Positions 19,376 through 28,418 of a DNA stretch of 64,000 nt are shown here, piece by piece (within the stretch, counting starts at the first letter, position 1; each line of letters begins with the position of its first letter). The DNA lies in assembly GCF_002849655.1 (NCBI RefSeq), contig NZ_PDNW01000008.1:1-64000 (forward strand), read 5' to 3'. The translations under genes and the position numbers were made by a program. The notes under the pieces were generated by a model. That model saw nothing but the letters and a program-made list of their open reading frames with translations, did no database searches and was not told the origin of the DNA. Source of the stretch: Pollutimonas subterranea. GTDB lineage: Bacteria > Pseudomonadota > Gammaproteobacteria > Burkholderiales > Burkholderiaceae_B.

Positions 19376-19406
19376 TTGACATGATAAATTAGTAGCTTCT
19401 TACATT
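19376..19406 (+). promoter_or_regulatory. Possible promoter for the Bug/dehydrogenase operon
   Basis: A perfect -35 box TTGACA (19376-19381) is followed at 19 bases by TACATT (19401-19406). The spacer is two bases too long for an ideal sigma-70 promoter, so activation or an alternative -10 is possible. It lies just before an operator-like dyad. Confidence 0.4.
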
Positions 19407-19415
19407 AAAGTGAGC

Positions 19416-19433
19416 ATTGGCGTTGACGCCAAT
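19416..19433. promoter_or_regulatory. Operator-like 18-bp dyad upstream of the Bug gene
   Basis: ATTGGCGT and ACGCCAAT form a perfect inverted repeat with two central bases. It lies just downstream of the candidate promoter and 41 bases before the start codon at 19475, a position suited to repression. The cognate regulator is not identified; no GntR- or IclR-type gene lies beside it. Confidence 0.5.
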
Positions 19434-19474
19434 CAATATCGCTGAGTAAGCACACGCAACTTCTGGATTACATC

Positions 19475-20458
19475 ATGCGCACACTCTTTGCAGGATTGGC
19501 CAGCGTAATTGCGCTGACCACCACTTTTTCCACCGCTGCCGTTTCAGCAGAGTGGCCACCTGCCAACAAACCGGTCCAGATCATCGTCCCCAGTCCGGGC
19601 GGCGGCGGAACAGGCGATACCATTGCCCGTCTCATAGCAGACCAGCTCAGTCAAAAGCTTGACGGCAACTTTATCGTTGAAAACCATGCTGGCGCCAACG
19701 GCAACATAGGCGCGGGCATTGCCGCCGAAGCACCTAATGACGGTACGCGACTCCTGTTTTCGTGGGCCGGAACCTTGGCGGTCAGCCCGAGCCTGTACAG
19801 GAAACTGCCATTCGATCCGCAGAAAAGCTTCGACGCCATCGGCCTCGTTGCGCACGTACCCAATATCCTGGTGGTGAATAACGATTTGCCCGTCAATAAT
19901 CTGGCCGAGTTCACCGATTACGTCAAGAAACACCCCGGGATCGTGAATTTCGGCTCAACGGGTAACGGGAGCTCCATGCATTTGGCTGGAGAGCTCTACA
20001 TGGCGGCGACCAACACAAACATGGTGCATGTGCCGTATAGCGCTCCGGGCCAGGCCACGACCAATCTGATCTCGGGTGAAATCCAGTCGATGTTCCAGCT
20101 CATCCCCGGCATCGTGGGCCAGCTCAAGGCGGGCAATGTAAAGGCACTGGGCATCATGGCAACCGAGCGTTCCAGCACCTTGCCTGATGTACCGACCATG
20201 GAAGAACAAGGCCATCCAGAACTATTGTCCGCGACCTGGTTCGCGCTGCTGGCGCCCAAGGGCACGCCGGCCGACATCATCGAGCGTACCAATAAGGCGC
20301 TGAATGAAATCCTGCAGGACCCCGAGGTCAAGCAAAAACTCGCCAACATGGGCGCGGCGACGTTGGGCGGCACACCTCACGATCTCGACAATCTGCTCGC
20401 GTACGAGCTGAAGAAGTGGAATAAAGTCATTACGGACGCCGACATTCAAATTCAGTAA
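19475..20458 (+). CDS. Bug/TctC-family tripartite tricarboxylate transporter binding protein
   Basis: 327 residues with a signal peptide ending near 25 (VSA then EW). Family signatures are the PSPGGGGTGDTIARLIA loop, the VENHAGANGNIG loop and TWFALLAPKGTP. Such proteins bind carboxylates in the periplasm and are hugely expanded in Bordetella and relatives. Most are encoded without the TctA/TctB membrane subunits, as here. It is followed after 23 bases by a hydroxyacid dehydrogenase gene, so the ligand may be a hydroxycarboxylate. Control by the upstream dyad is likely. Confidence 0.92.
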   Translation: MRTLFAGLASVIALTTTFSTAAVSAEWPPANKPVQIIVPSPGGGGTGDTIARLIADQLSQKLDGNFIVENHAGANGNIGAGIAAEAPNDGTRLLFSWAGTLAVSPSLYRKLPFDPQKSFDAIGLVAHVPNILVVNNDLPVNNLAEFTDYVKKHPGIVNFGSTGNGSSMHLAGELYMAATNTNMVHVPYSAPGQATTNLISGEIQSMFQLIPGIVGQLKAGNVKALGIMATERSSTLPDVPTMEEQGHPELLSATWFALLAPKGTPADIIERTNKALNEILQDPEVKQKLANMGAATLGGTPHDLDNLLAYELKKWNKVITDADIQIQ

Positions 20459-20481
20459 TCCGATCAAACTGGGAGACTGCC

Positions 20482-21336
20482 ATGTCTGGAACGATAGGAT
20501 GGGTGGGACTGGGCAAAATGGGTGTGCCCATGGCCAGACGTCTACTGCAGGCAGGCCATCCCATGTATGTGTGGGCGCGCAATCCCGAGCAGACGCTCAA
20601 CCTGCGCAGGGAGGGTGCCAAAGTGGCAACCGACCTGCGCGAGCTTGCGCAGCGATGCCAGACCGTATTCACGATACTCGGCGATACGCGCGATGTCGAA
20701 ACTGTTTACCAGGGACTGCTGCCCGGCATGCAGCCCGACTCGGTATTCATTGACATGACTACCGTGGCACCAAAAACGGCCATGACGCTCACTGATTTGG
20801 TGTCGGGAAGGAACGCCCGATTCATGGATGCACCCGTGACCGGAGGCGTTGCCGGCGCAGTCAACGGTGCCTTGACGCTTTTTATTGGTGGCGACGACAC
20901 CGTCCTTGAACAAAGCAAGCCTTTGCTGGACCACCTGGGGCAACGCGCCATCCATTGCGGCCCGGCGGGTTCCGGCTATCGCATGAAGCTCGTCAATCAA
21001 ACGATAATCGCCGGCACCTTCCTGGGGCTGGCGGAAGGCATCTCCCTGGCCCGTGCCAGCAACTTTGACGTCGGCCTGTTGACTGACGCCCTGAGCAAGG
21101 GCACGGCCTCGGGAATGCTGTTCAACGCCTACGCCGAACGCATGATGCAGGGCAGTGGCGACATCACCTTTACCCTGGGCATGCTTCGCAAGGACTTGCG
21201 TTTGGCACAGGCCGAGGCCGAACATCAGCAACAACCTTCACTGTTCCTGAAGTTCGCCGTCCAAAGCCTGAATCAAGCATGCGAGCGTTTTGGCCCGCAT
21301 GCCGGGGTACAGATGCTAAGCCAGCTGGACAAATAG
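20482..21336 (+). CDS. 3-hydroxyisobutyrate / tartronate semialdehyde reductase-family dehydrogenase
   Basis: 284 residues of the beta-hydroxyacid dehydrogenase family. The N-terminal NAD(P) motif is GWVGLGKMGVPMA. The substrate motif DAPVTGGVAGA is near 117, and the catalytic lysine lies in SGYRMKLVNQ near 172. The reaction is reversible oxidation of a 3-hydroxy acid to the semialdehyde. It is cotranscribed with the upstream Bug binding protein. Which member of the family it is (GarR, MmsB or another) cannot be settled from sequence. Confidence 0.88.
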   Translation: MSGTIGWVGLGKMGVPMARRLLQAGHPMYVWARNPEQTLNLRREGAKVATDLRELAQRCQTVFTILGDTRDVETVYQGLLPGMQPDSVFIDMTTVAPKTAMTLTDLVSGRNARFMDAPVTGGVAGAVNGALTLFIGGDDTVLEQSKPLLDHLGQRAIHCGPAGSGYRMKLVNQTIIAGTFLGLAEGISLARASNFDVGLLTDALSKGTASGMLFNAYAERMMQGSGDITFTLGMLRKDLRLAQAEAEHQQQPSLFLKFAVQSLNQACERFGPHAGVQMLSQLDK

Positions 21337-21345
21337 ACCGGCGTC

Positions 21346-21933
21346 CTACTGCGCGGGCGGCACCGGTTCGCCCAGGTTCAGCATAAGGCGATTGGCCCAC
21401 GCAAAAATAGCGCTGGCATGCAGCAGGTCCAGTACCTCGGCATCGGTCATGCCAACATCTTTCAGCACCTGGATATCGGCAGGCCCGATCTGCCCGGGTT
21501 CTTGGGTAAGTCGTATGGAAAATTGCACGATCGCCTTCTGGCGTTCGCTGGTGCCGGCCGTGTGCGGATCCTCGAATACCTGAGTGACCGTTACACTCTC
21601 CTTGGCCAGCTGCTCGAAACGCTGCGCATGTACCGATGCGCAATACACGCAACCGTTAATCCGCGATACCGTCAACGCGCCCAACTCACGGTCGGCGCGA
21701 GCCAATCCACCGGGCGCGTACATGATGGCGTTGTAGGCCTCGGAACGCTGCTTCAGTATGGCCGGCTGATGCGCCAGCAGCAGGTAATAGTCAGATTCCT
21801 TGGCCTTCGGGTGACTCATTTCGAGCACCTCGATTTGTTGCGGCGTTGCAGTGTCTACCTTGACCACGTCCAGCCAGGCTTTCCAGTCCAGCGTTTCATT
21901 GGTAAATCCCTGGACTTTGATTACGTCGTTCAT
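21346..21933 (-). CDS. Peroxidase-related CMD protein (Avi_7169-like)
   Basis: 195 residues, AhpD/carboxymuconolactone-decarboxylase fold. The redox motif CVYCASVHAQRF (CxxC followed by His) is intact, so alkylhydroperoxidase-type activity is plausible. It resembles the Avi_7169 family, whose members are encoded next to the Avi_7170 family, as is the case here. Its ATG overlaps the stop of the upstream gene by four bases (ATGA), indicating translational coupling. It is the last gene of a LysR - flavin oxidoreductase - CMD - CMD unit. Confidence 0.8.
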   Translation of the reverse strand: MNDVIKVQGFTNETLDWKAWLDVVKVDTATPQQIEVLEMSHPKAKESDYYLLLAHQPAILKQRSEAYNAIMYAPGGLARADRELGALTVSRINGCVYCASVHAQRFEQLAKESVTVTQVFEDPHTAGTSERQKAIVQFSIRLTQEPGQIGPADIQVLKDVGMTDAEVLDLLHASAIFAWANRLMLNLGEPVPPAQ

Positions 21934-22454
21934 GATTGCGACTCCAGTGCCTTCATGGCCTGCAAACCCGCCACCAGCCGGATCTGGTAAGACAGGAAGG
22001 CAATCAATTGGGCCAGCGTGATGATATCGGGCGTGGCAATGCCGGCGGTTTGAAGCGCCCGGGCCGCTGCCTGGTCACCCTCGATCGGCTTCAGGATGAG
22101 CTTGGCGGTAAATGCCAGCAGCGCGGTCAGCCTGCCTGGCTCTATGAGCTCCAGCCGGTTTCGACCGACCGCTTCCAGGGTGGCGGCATCGACGTCATTC
22201 TGTCGAAGCAAGCCCTGGTAATGACTCTCCAGGTGGGGAGACGTTGAAAGAACGCATGCGTAGTACGCCACCAACAGCCTTTCCAGCATGGTCAGGCCAG
22301 CCGCAGCGGGATCAAAGAAAAGCTCGTAACTGCCTTGTGTGGCAGTCGCCACCTTTTCACGCGCACGGCGCGTTGCATACAGGGTGTCGTCAGGTGTCAG
22401 TCCCACCACTTGGTCTATCAAATCGCCGCCGGGCGATGCGTTGGCATTGTTCAT
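21930..22454 (-). CDS. CMD-domain protein (Avi_7170-like)
   Basis: 174 residues from ATG 22454; the frame could be extended to 22481. It has the all-helical CMD fold and resembles the Avi_7170 family, but the CxxC motif of AhpD is absent: the matching segment reads AYYACVLSTSPHLE, with one cysteine. It may pair with the redox-active partner encoded next to it. It lies 39 bases after the flavin oxidoreductase and overlaps the next gene by ATGA. Confidence 0.75.
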   Translation of the reverse strand: MNNANASPGGDLIDQVVGLTPDDTLYATRRAREKVATATQGSYELFFDPAAAGLTMLERLLVAYYACVLSTSPHLESHYQGLLRQNDVDAATLEAVGRNRLELIEPGRLTALLAFTAKLILKPIEGDQAAARALQTAGIATPDIITLAQLIAFLSYQIRLVAGLQAMKALESQS

Positions 22455-22493
22455 GGCCTTCCTTGCTGCTGCGAAAAACAAAAAAGTACCAGC

Positions 22494-23930
22494 TTATCCG
22501 GCAACATGCCATTCGTCTCCAAACACTTCCGGTTCGTCGAAGGCCAGCAGCTGCGCATAGTGTTCCTGGATATTCTCGCCATAAAGCAAGCTGGCTATGC
22601 CTTGGGACAAGCGTACGGCGCCATCGCTGATGGCCGGGATATCGCCCGATACCGTGCCGTGGGTCAGCGTTGCCGGGTAGCAGAAACAATGTATTCGCGA
22701 TAAGCCGGGCAGATCACCCTCGCGCTTTTCTTGAAACTCGAAACTGGGGCCCAGATCAGGTGAATCGAGCAATTCTCTGTCGTTGACGCCCTCTGTGGGT
22801 GTGTAGCGGTCGGCCCAAACTCGTAGATGTGGTGCAATGGTTGCGTATTCGGGCCGGCTATGCCAGTCGATCATGAAGCCGGTGGACAGAATGAGGAAAT
22901 CCAGCTCGAAGGCCTGTCGAGGCGTTTCGACGCGCAGGGCCCGCCCCTGGTCAATGACTCGCAGCACAGGTGAACCCAGATGAAAATGAGCGTTGGCGTG
23001 CTGCGACACACGCAACACGCTTGCGCGCGGAGGCGGTACCTGTTGAATATTGATGTAATGGCGTATGCGCCATTTCCAATCATCGGGAAGGTCGACATAC
23101 CCTTGGATAAAACCGGGGTTCCCCGCTCCCTTGGCCTTGTTGATACGCGGGATATCGCTACGGCGTATCAGCACGTCGACACGTGCCGCACCATGTTCCA
23201 GCGCCGTACCCGCGCTGTCCATGGCGGAAGCGCCCGCGCCCACGACGCCAACACGTCGACCGCGCAGCGTGGAATAATCCAGCGGATCGGATGAATGCGC
23301 CCAGCGGTCACGCGAGACCGCCTGAACAAAATCCGGAATGCTTGCACCGCCCAGCCCTGCACGGCCTGTAGCAAGCACCACGCGGCGCGCATAGACATAC
23401 TGTTTTGCTGACGGCGTCTGCATATGCAGCTCGACGTAGTCGGCATGCGGCACAATGTTGGTCACCACATGGTCGTTGCGGACATCGACCTTCATGGCAC
23501 GGCGGTACCAGCGCAAATACTCCATCCATTGAAGACGCGGAATCTTGTCCAGGTCATTCCAGGCTACCGTACCGAATTGCGCCTCGAACCAGGCGCGAAA
23601 CGTCAACGATGCCAGGCCAAGCGCCGGGCCGACCAGCTGTTTGGGAGAGCGCAGAGTTTCCATGCGCGCAGTGGTGGCCCACGGCCCTTCAAAGCCTTCG
23701 GGAGCGCTGTCGAATACGCGCGCAACCATACCCATGTTGGCCAGCGCGGCCGCGGCGGCCAGGCCTGCCATGCCGGCACCGACAATGGCCACATCAAGCA
23801 GGCGCTGACCGTTTACGGTACCCGGTGGCACCCAGGCCTTGGCCGGCAGGTCGAGCCAGGCGAGATCCTGAGCCAGGCGTTGTTCCAGGGCGAGCAAGCC
23901 GTCTGGGCTTGATGAGATAAGGCTGGTCAT
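22494..23930 (-). CDS. FAD/NAD(P)-dependent oxidoreductase (flavin monooxygenase-like)
   Basis: 478 residues. The FAD-binding motif VAIVGAGMAGLAAA is near 47-60, and a second Rossmann motif VGVVGAGASAMDSAG near 229 is for NAD(P)H. The layout is that of class B flavoprotein monooxygenases, although I do not see the complete Baeyer-Villiger fingerprint. It is the second gene of a unit running from LysR to two CMD-fold proteins. A role in oxidising an organic compound with downstream peroxide handling fits, but the substrate is unknown. Confidence 0.8.
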   Translation of the reverse strand: MTSLISSSPDGLLALEQRLAQDLAWLDLPAKAWVPPGTVNGQRLLDVAIVGAGMAGLAAAAALANMGMVARVFDSAPEGFEGPWATTARMETLRSPKQLVGPALGLASLTFRAWFEAQFGTVAWNDLDKIPRLQWMEYLRWYRRAMKVDVRNDHVVTNIVPHADYVELHMQTPSAKQYVYARRVVLATGRAGLGGASIPDFVQAVSRDRWAHSSDPLDYSTLRGRRVGVVGAGASAMDSAGTALEHGAARVDVLIRRSDIPRINKAKGAGNPGFIQGYVDLPDDWKWRIRHYINIQQVPPPRASVLRVSQHANAHFHLGSPVLRVIDQGRALRVETPRQAFELDFLILSTGFMIDWHSRPEYATIAPHLRVWADRYTPTEGVNDRELLDSPDLGPSFEFQEKREGDLPGLSRIHCFCYPATLTHGTVSGDIPAISDGAVRLSQGIASLLYGENIQEHYAQLLAFDEPEVFGDEWHVAG

Positions 23931-23955
23931 GAGAAGGCGATAGTGCTGTTACGGC

Positions 23956-24939
23956 CTAAAGCGTATCACTAACCTGCCCGGAAGACACAGCGAACGGTTG
24001 CGGGATCGTGGGAAGACCACTGAGATCGCCGGGTGTAAAGTGGGGGATCTGCTCATTGGCGTAGTCCCACATGGCCTGGATAAGGCGCTTGCCTTCGTCC
24101 GGCAAAACGCGGTCGCGATGCGTGATGACACCTATCATGTAGGGAATGTGCGCATCGAAGGGCCGGTACACCACACCCACCGGCGCAAAAGCCGCCGCGG
24201 TGAATGGATCTATAAGCGCTATTCCTACGCCGGCGCGAACCAATGCCAGAGCATTCATATATGACGACGTTTCAATATGCCGGCGCGGACTGGTTTCAGT
24301 GTTTTGCAACAGGGCCGTCGACAGGCGATGACGCAGGCCGGAAACGTTGGACATGGTGATGACGGTGTAGGTCGCCAGGTCGGCCAGCCTGATAATTTCA
24401 TTCCCGGCCAGGGGATGATCGGCGGGCAGTGCAATCAGGCAAGGTGCCTGCCCCGACCAATGCAAATGGCAACGACCGAGATCTATTGGAAGACTGGAAA
24501 TGCCGATGTCCACCAAGCCGTCTTCCACCAGGCCCGCGGCTTCGCCGGGGTGCGCTATCTCGATTTGCATCTTGTCCGCGAAGATCGGCTTGCTGCGCTC
24601 GAGCCGACCTAAAACCTCCGCCACCAGGGAGGTGCACAGAGACATATTGGCAGCCACGCGCAGTGGTCGTGGCCGTCCCCGTGCAATTTCACGCGTCCGG
24701 CTGTCGAGCTGCTGCAGGCCTGCCAGCACATTGCGCACTTCTTCGTAGAACTCGCGCCCTTGGTCGGTGAGCGTGACTTGGGGACGAGTACGTGTAAACA
24801 ACACGAAACCCAGTTCGTGTTCCAGATCTTGTAGCTGCCGGCTGACGACAGGTTGCGAGCGATCGAGCAAGCGCGCGGCCGACGTTACGCTACCGGCGGA
24901 ATAGACGGCGGCGAATGCCTCGAGTTGGCGAATTTCCAT
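23956..24939 (-). CDS. LysR-family transcriptional regulator
   Basis: 327 residues. The winged helix-turn-helix is at about 1-60 (LEAFAAVYSAGSVTSAARLL), with the periplasmic-binding-type effector domain at about 90-300. It is encoded first in the same direction as the oxidoreductase and CMD genes, 25 bases upstream, so it is probably autoregulatory and controls that operon. The upstream region is AT-rich and holds a TATAAT-like -10 (minus strand, 24987-24992). The effector is unknown. Confidence 0.9.
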   Translation of the reverse strand: MEIRQLEAFAAVYSAGSVTSAARLLDRSQPVVSRQLQDLEHELGFVLFTRTRPQVTLTDQGREFYEEVRNVLAGLQQLDSRTREIARGRPRPLRVAANMSLCTSLVAEVLGRLERSKPIFADKMQIEIAHPGEAAGLVEDGLVDIGISSLPIDLGRCHLHWSGQAPCLIALPADHPLAGNEIIRLADLATYTVITMSNVSGLRHRLSTALLQNTETSPRRHIETSSYMNALALVRAGVGIALIDPFTAAAFAPVGVVYRPFDAHIPYMIGVITHRDRVLPDEGKRLIQAMWDYANEQIPHFTPGDLSGLPTIPQPFAVSSGQVSDTL

Positions 24940-25056
24940 AAGGCGAGTAGTCGGGGAAGGGTAATTGCGGGTTGCGATAAACGTATATTATACTTTTTGA
25001 AACCTTTGTTATGTTTACTTTACAAAATACCCACAAGCTCTAAGTGGTTATATGCG

Positions 25057-25881
25057 CTACATTTTCTTAACGCCGAAGCAATTTTCCATAGCAGGAAACG
25101 TGCCACCCCGAACATCGGCCGCATACTGTTCCACCGCCGACCGTATGACTGAACCCACATCGGAATACTGTCGCGCGAATTTGGGGATGCGCGAGCCGCT
25201 CAAGCCCAGGATGTCTTCCGTGACCAATATCTGGCCATCGCAGGCAGGCGACGCGCCGATCCCAATGACAGGAATACCGAGACCTTCCGTAATGCGCCGT
25301 CCCAGTGCCTCGGCGACGCCTTCAAGCACCACCCCGAATGCCCCTGCTTTCTCGTGCGCCAAGGCATCCTGCATGATGAGGTCGGCCGACTCATCGTTCA
25401 TGCCTTGCGCCTTGAATCCGCCCATGGTGTTCACATACTGGGGCATCAGGCCTACGTGCGCCAACACCGGGATTCCGCGGTCGACGAGGAAACGTGTGGT
25501 GTCGGCAAGGGCGGCGCCGCCTTCCATCTTGATACCGTCGGCGCCGCTGGCCGCCAGCACTCTTGCGGCGTTTGAAAATGCCTGCTGCGGCGACTCTTGA
25601 TAGCTGCCAAAGGGCATATCCACAATAATGCAGGCATGGCTTGTCGACCGGACAACCGCCGCCGCATGCGCCGCCAGCTGGTCTGCCGTGATCGACAGCG
25701 TATTGGGCAAACCATATCCCACCATGGCCGTCGAATCGCCTATCAGGATCATGTCCAGCGCGTCGTCGAGCAAACGCGCGAAAGGCGCCATATAGGCGGT
25801 AAGTGCCGCAATCTTTTTCTGGCCTTTATATGCCATAAGCTGGGGCACGCTGATACGCCGCGCCTGACTATGCACACTCAT
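25057..25881 (-). CDS. panB: 3-methyl-2-oxobutanoate hydroxymethyltransferase
   Basis: 274 residues. First step of pantothenate synthesis: 2-oxoisovalerate plus methylene-tetrahydrofolate gives ketopantoate. Motifs include LIGDSTAMVGYG (usually GDSLGMV), DMPFGSYQ, IKMEGG, HVGLMPQ and VLEGV. The metal-binding aspartates and the catalytic glutamate are in place. Here panC does not follow; panD lies 12 kb away at 38153, so the pathway genes are scattered. Confidence 0.93.
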   Translation of the reverse strand: MSVHSQARRISVPQLMAYKGQKKIAALTAYMAPFARLLDDALDMILIGDSTAMVGYGLPNTLSITADQLAAHAAAVVRSTSHACIIVDMPFGSYQESPQQAFSNAARVLAASGADGIKMEGGAALADTTRFLVDRGIPVLAHVGLMPQYVNTMGGFKAQGMNDESADLIMQDALAHEKAGAFGVVLEGVAEALGRRITEGLGIPVIGIGASPACDGQILVTEDILGLSGSRIPKFARQYSDVGSVIRSAVEQYAADVRGGTFPAMENCFGVKKM

Positions 25882-26011
25882 TTTTTACTCCCTGAAATTG
25901 AAACACTAAAAGCGATAAGACCCGGAGGGTTTGCCGCAAGATAAGCACCGTATAATCGATCAGAATCAACTAAAGAACAAATCGCCGGCTGGCCAGTCCG
26001 ACCTGTCCGTA

Positions 26012-26054
26012 AAGCATGGCATCGCGCCTTCGTCGCGATTACAGCGCCATGCTT
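26012..26054 (+). promoter_or_regulatory. Long hairpin in the aldo/keto reductase leader
   Basis: AAGCATGGC (26012-26020) pairs with GCCATGCTT (26046-26054), and inside it ATCGCG pairs with CGCGAT around a 7-base loop. No U-run follows, so it is not a terminator. A TATAAT box lies upstream at 25951-25956. It may be an mRNA leader structure or a protein-binding dyad. Confidence 0.4.
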
Positions 26055-26078
26055 CGCAAGCAACCATGGAGAGTTAAC

Positions 26079-26921
26079 ATGCTTAGCAGCCCGACCACCG
26101 TATCGTTTCACGACGGGCGCAGTGCCCCTCAGCTGGGAATGGGCGTATGGCAAGTCGAAAACGATATTGCCCACTCAATCGTAAAAACCGCCATCGACAT
26201 CGGCTACCGTTCCATTGATACAGCAGCCATTTATGGCAACGAAGCAGGCGTAGGCCGCGGCATTGCCGAATCATCGGTCAAGCGTGAAGACCTTTTTATC
26301 GCCACCAAGCTTTGGAATGATCGCCATGGCCACGATAGCACCAAAGCCGCCTTCAATGAGAGCCTGGAAAAGCTGGGATTGGACTATGTCGATCTCTATC
26401 TCATCCATTGGCCGGTACCCAAGGTCGGCCTGTTTGTCGAGGCCTGGGAATGCATGATCCAGCTTCGCGATGAAGGGCGAGCCAAGTCCATAGGTGTCTG
26501 CAATTTCAACGTCAATCACCTGGAGCAACTGCTGGACCAAACCGGCGTATTGCCTGTGGTGAATCAGATCGAATTGCACCCCCACTTCCAACAGGCCGAG
26601 CTACGCGAATTTCATGCGGAACACGACATCATCACCGAAGCTTGGAGTCCCCTGGGCCGTGGCCGCATGTGGGACGACCCCATCCTGAACGGCATCGCGC
26701 GCAAGCATCAGCGTTCGGTGGCGCAGGTAATGCTGCGCTGGCATACACAACTTGGAAATATGGTCATTCCAAAGTCGGTCAACGCCGGCCGCCTGGAAGA
26801 AAACTGGCGGATATTCGATTTCACCCTCGATGACGACGACATGGCAGCCATCGCAACCCTCGACAGGCCTGACGGCCGCGAAGGCCCCGACCCGGAACTC
26901 TTTCGCCTGCCGCAGGCCTGA
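26079..26921 (+). CDS. Aldo/keto reductase (AKR5-like)
   Basis: 280 residues from ATG 26079, which has GGAG seven bases upstream. It is an NADPH-dependent carbonyl reductase with a TIM-barrel fold. The tetrad is complete: Asp47, Tyr52, Lys77 and His110 (YLIHWP). The C-terminal IPKSVNAGRLEEN binds the NADPH phosphate. It resembles bacterial 2,5-diketo-gluconate reductase types. It is monocistronic, convergent with the MFS gene, and has a hairpin in its leader. Confidence 0.92.
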   Translation: MLSSPTTVSFHDGRSAPQLGMGVWQVENDIAHSIVKTAIDIGYRSIDTAAIYGNEAGVGRGIAESSVKREDLFIATKLWNDRHGHDSTKAAFNESLEKLGLDYVDLYLIHWPVPKVGLFVEAWECMIQLRDEGRAKSIGVCNFNVNHLEQLLDQTGVLPVVNQIELHPHFQQAELREFHAEHDIITEAWSPLGRGRMWDDPILNGIARKHQRSVAQVMLRWHTQLGNMVIPKSVNAGRLEENWRIFDFTLDDDDMAAIATLDRPDGREGPDPELFRLPQA

Positions 26922-26954
26922 TCCGATGCAGTTGTGCGGGCAAGCAAGCGAACG

Positions 26955-28367
26955 CTATCCGCTTGCCGCCCGGCGCGCGCCTCGGCTGAACAACGCGGCC
27001 AGCCCGGGCGCACATCCGAATACGACGAACAACGCGAAAGCCGCGCGCTGTGCGCCTTGCACACCGCCAGGGTCTATGAACCCGGCTGCATTGGTTACCA
27101 TGCCCGCTAAACTGGCTCCCATCGCCATGGCGTACAGCTGCAAGGTAGTAATGGCTGAAGAGGCAATGTTTTCCTGACCCGGCGGCGCCGACTTGAACAC
27201 CCGCGTCAACAGATTGGGCCAGCAAAGCCCTACCCCCAGCCCCACACCCAATAACGGCGGAATCAGCCAGGTGGAACCGTATCTGCCCAGTGACAGGGTG
27301 TCCGACGGCATTACAAAGGCAAGGGTGAACAGGGATAACGCCGATACAACAGGACCGACCAGAATCAGTCGATTTGCCGTCGCCGTGGACCTGCTGGAAC
27401 TGATGAATGAGCCCAGCGTCCACCCCGCCGACATCAAGGCCGTCCAGTAGCCCGCGATCAGCGGCGTCTTGTCGTGTATTACCTGCAAAAAATAGGGAAT
27501 ATAAATTTCGGTGGTGACGCCCACGCTCAGCAGGCAGATACATGCATAGAGGCTGCCCAATGCCGAATGCATGGAATATGTTCCGGTTGGAAAAAGCCGA
27601 ACCCGAGCGCGCCTGTCGGCCCATGCAATCAGGACAGTCATCAGCAAGCCCGCCACAATTCCAGCTGCATTCCAGCCAGGCGTGGACGAGAGACTGGCGA
27701 CAGACACCATCAGCACCGATACGGCCAGCATAGCGATCTTGCCCAGCGGCGCCTGGACTGGCTTGCCCTTGGCCGGCGCATGCGCCGCAACTTGCGTAGA
27801 AACCAGCCAACCCAGCAATGCCGCAATGGGCAACACCACCCAGAACGCCAGGCGCCAGTGCCCTGTCTGGGCGAAGATTCCCCCGATGGCCGGTCCCGAC
27901 AGCGTCGCCACGCCCCACATACTGGACACCAGCACCATGGCGCGCGACCAAAGGCGCTCTTCGAAAACCAGGCGTACCGACGAATAGCTCAATCCCAGCA
28001 GAAGACCACCGCCCATGCCCTGGGCGCTGCGGCCCAGCAGCATCCAGGGCATGGACGGCGCCGACGCGCATCCGGCTGTGCCGATGGCAAACATGAGAAT
28101 GGCCAACTGAAACGCCCGCCGGGGGCCGAACAGATCCATCGCCTTGGGTGACAATGCTGAACCCAGGATGGATGCCACTACGAACAGCGTTGTATTCCAT
28201 GCATAGTATTCCAGGCCGCCAATATCCTGGACGACAGAGGGCAGGATTGTAGTGACAATGTAGACATTGACGGCATGCAACGCTACGCCGCCTGCCAACG
28301 CCAGCGACCGCAAACCGTTGCGGCCCCACAGTAGTTCAGACCAGGATGCTGCCTGTTTTGTTTGCAT
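26955..28367 (-). CDS. MFS transporter (DHA2-like drug/metabolite exporter)
   Basis: 470 residues with about 14 hydrophobic segments. Motif A-like DLFGPRRAFQLA follows helix 2, and the antiporter motif region around LSGPAIGGIFAQTGHWRLAFW matches exporters of the DHA2 group. It probably exports small organic molecules in exchange for protons; the substrate is unknown. It lies downstream of slyX on the same strand. Confidence 0.85.
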   Translation of the reverse strand: MQTKQAASWSELLWGRNGLRSLALAGGVALHAVNVYIVTTILPSVVQDIGGLEYYAWNTTLFVVASILGSALSPKAMDLFGPRRAFQLAILMFAIGTAGCASAPSMPWMLLGRSAQGMGGGLLLGLSYSSVRLVFEERLWSRAMVLVSSMWGVATLSGPAIGGIFAQTGHWRLAFWVVLPIAALLGWLVSTQVAAHAPAKGKPVQAPLGKIAMLAVSVLMVSVASLSSTPGWNAAGIVAGLLMTVLIAWADRRARVRLFPTGTYSMHSALGSLYACICLLSVGVTTEIYIPYFLQVIHDKTPLIAGYWTALMSAGWTLGSFISSSRSTATANRLILVGPVVSALSLFTLAFVMPSDTLSLGRYGSTWLIPPLLGVGLGVGLCWPNLLTRVFKSAPPGQENIASSAITTLQLYAMAMGASLAGMVTNAAGFIDPGGVQGAQRAAFALFVVFGCAPGLAALFSRGARRAASG

Positions 28368-28418
28368 AGAAGCGAAATGACTCGTGTAGCGGCCGGACGA
28401 TCCAGGGCTTTCGCCGGT

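Noticed and set aside
21930-22454. Second active AhpD-type peroxidase
   Set aside because: The CxxC motif is absent, so redox activity is not supported.
26944-26966. GCAAGCG/CGCTTGC stem between aldo/keto reductase and MFS genes as terminator
   Set aside because: No T-run on either strand and it includes the MFS stop codon; cannot be supported.
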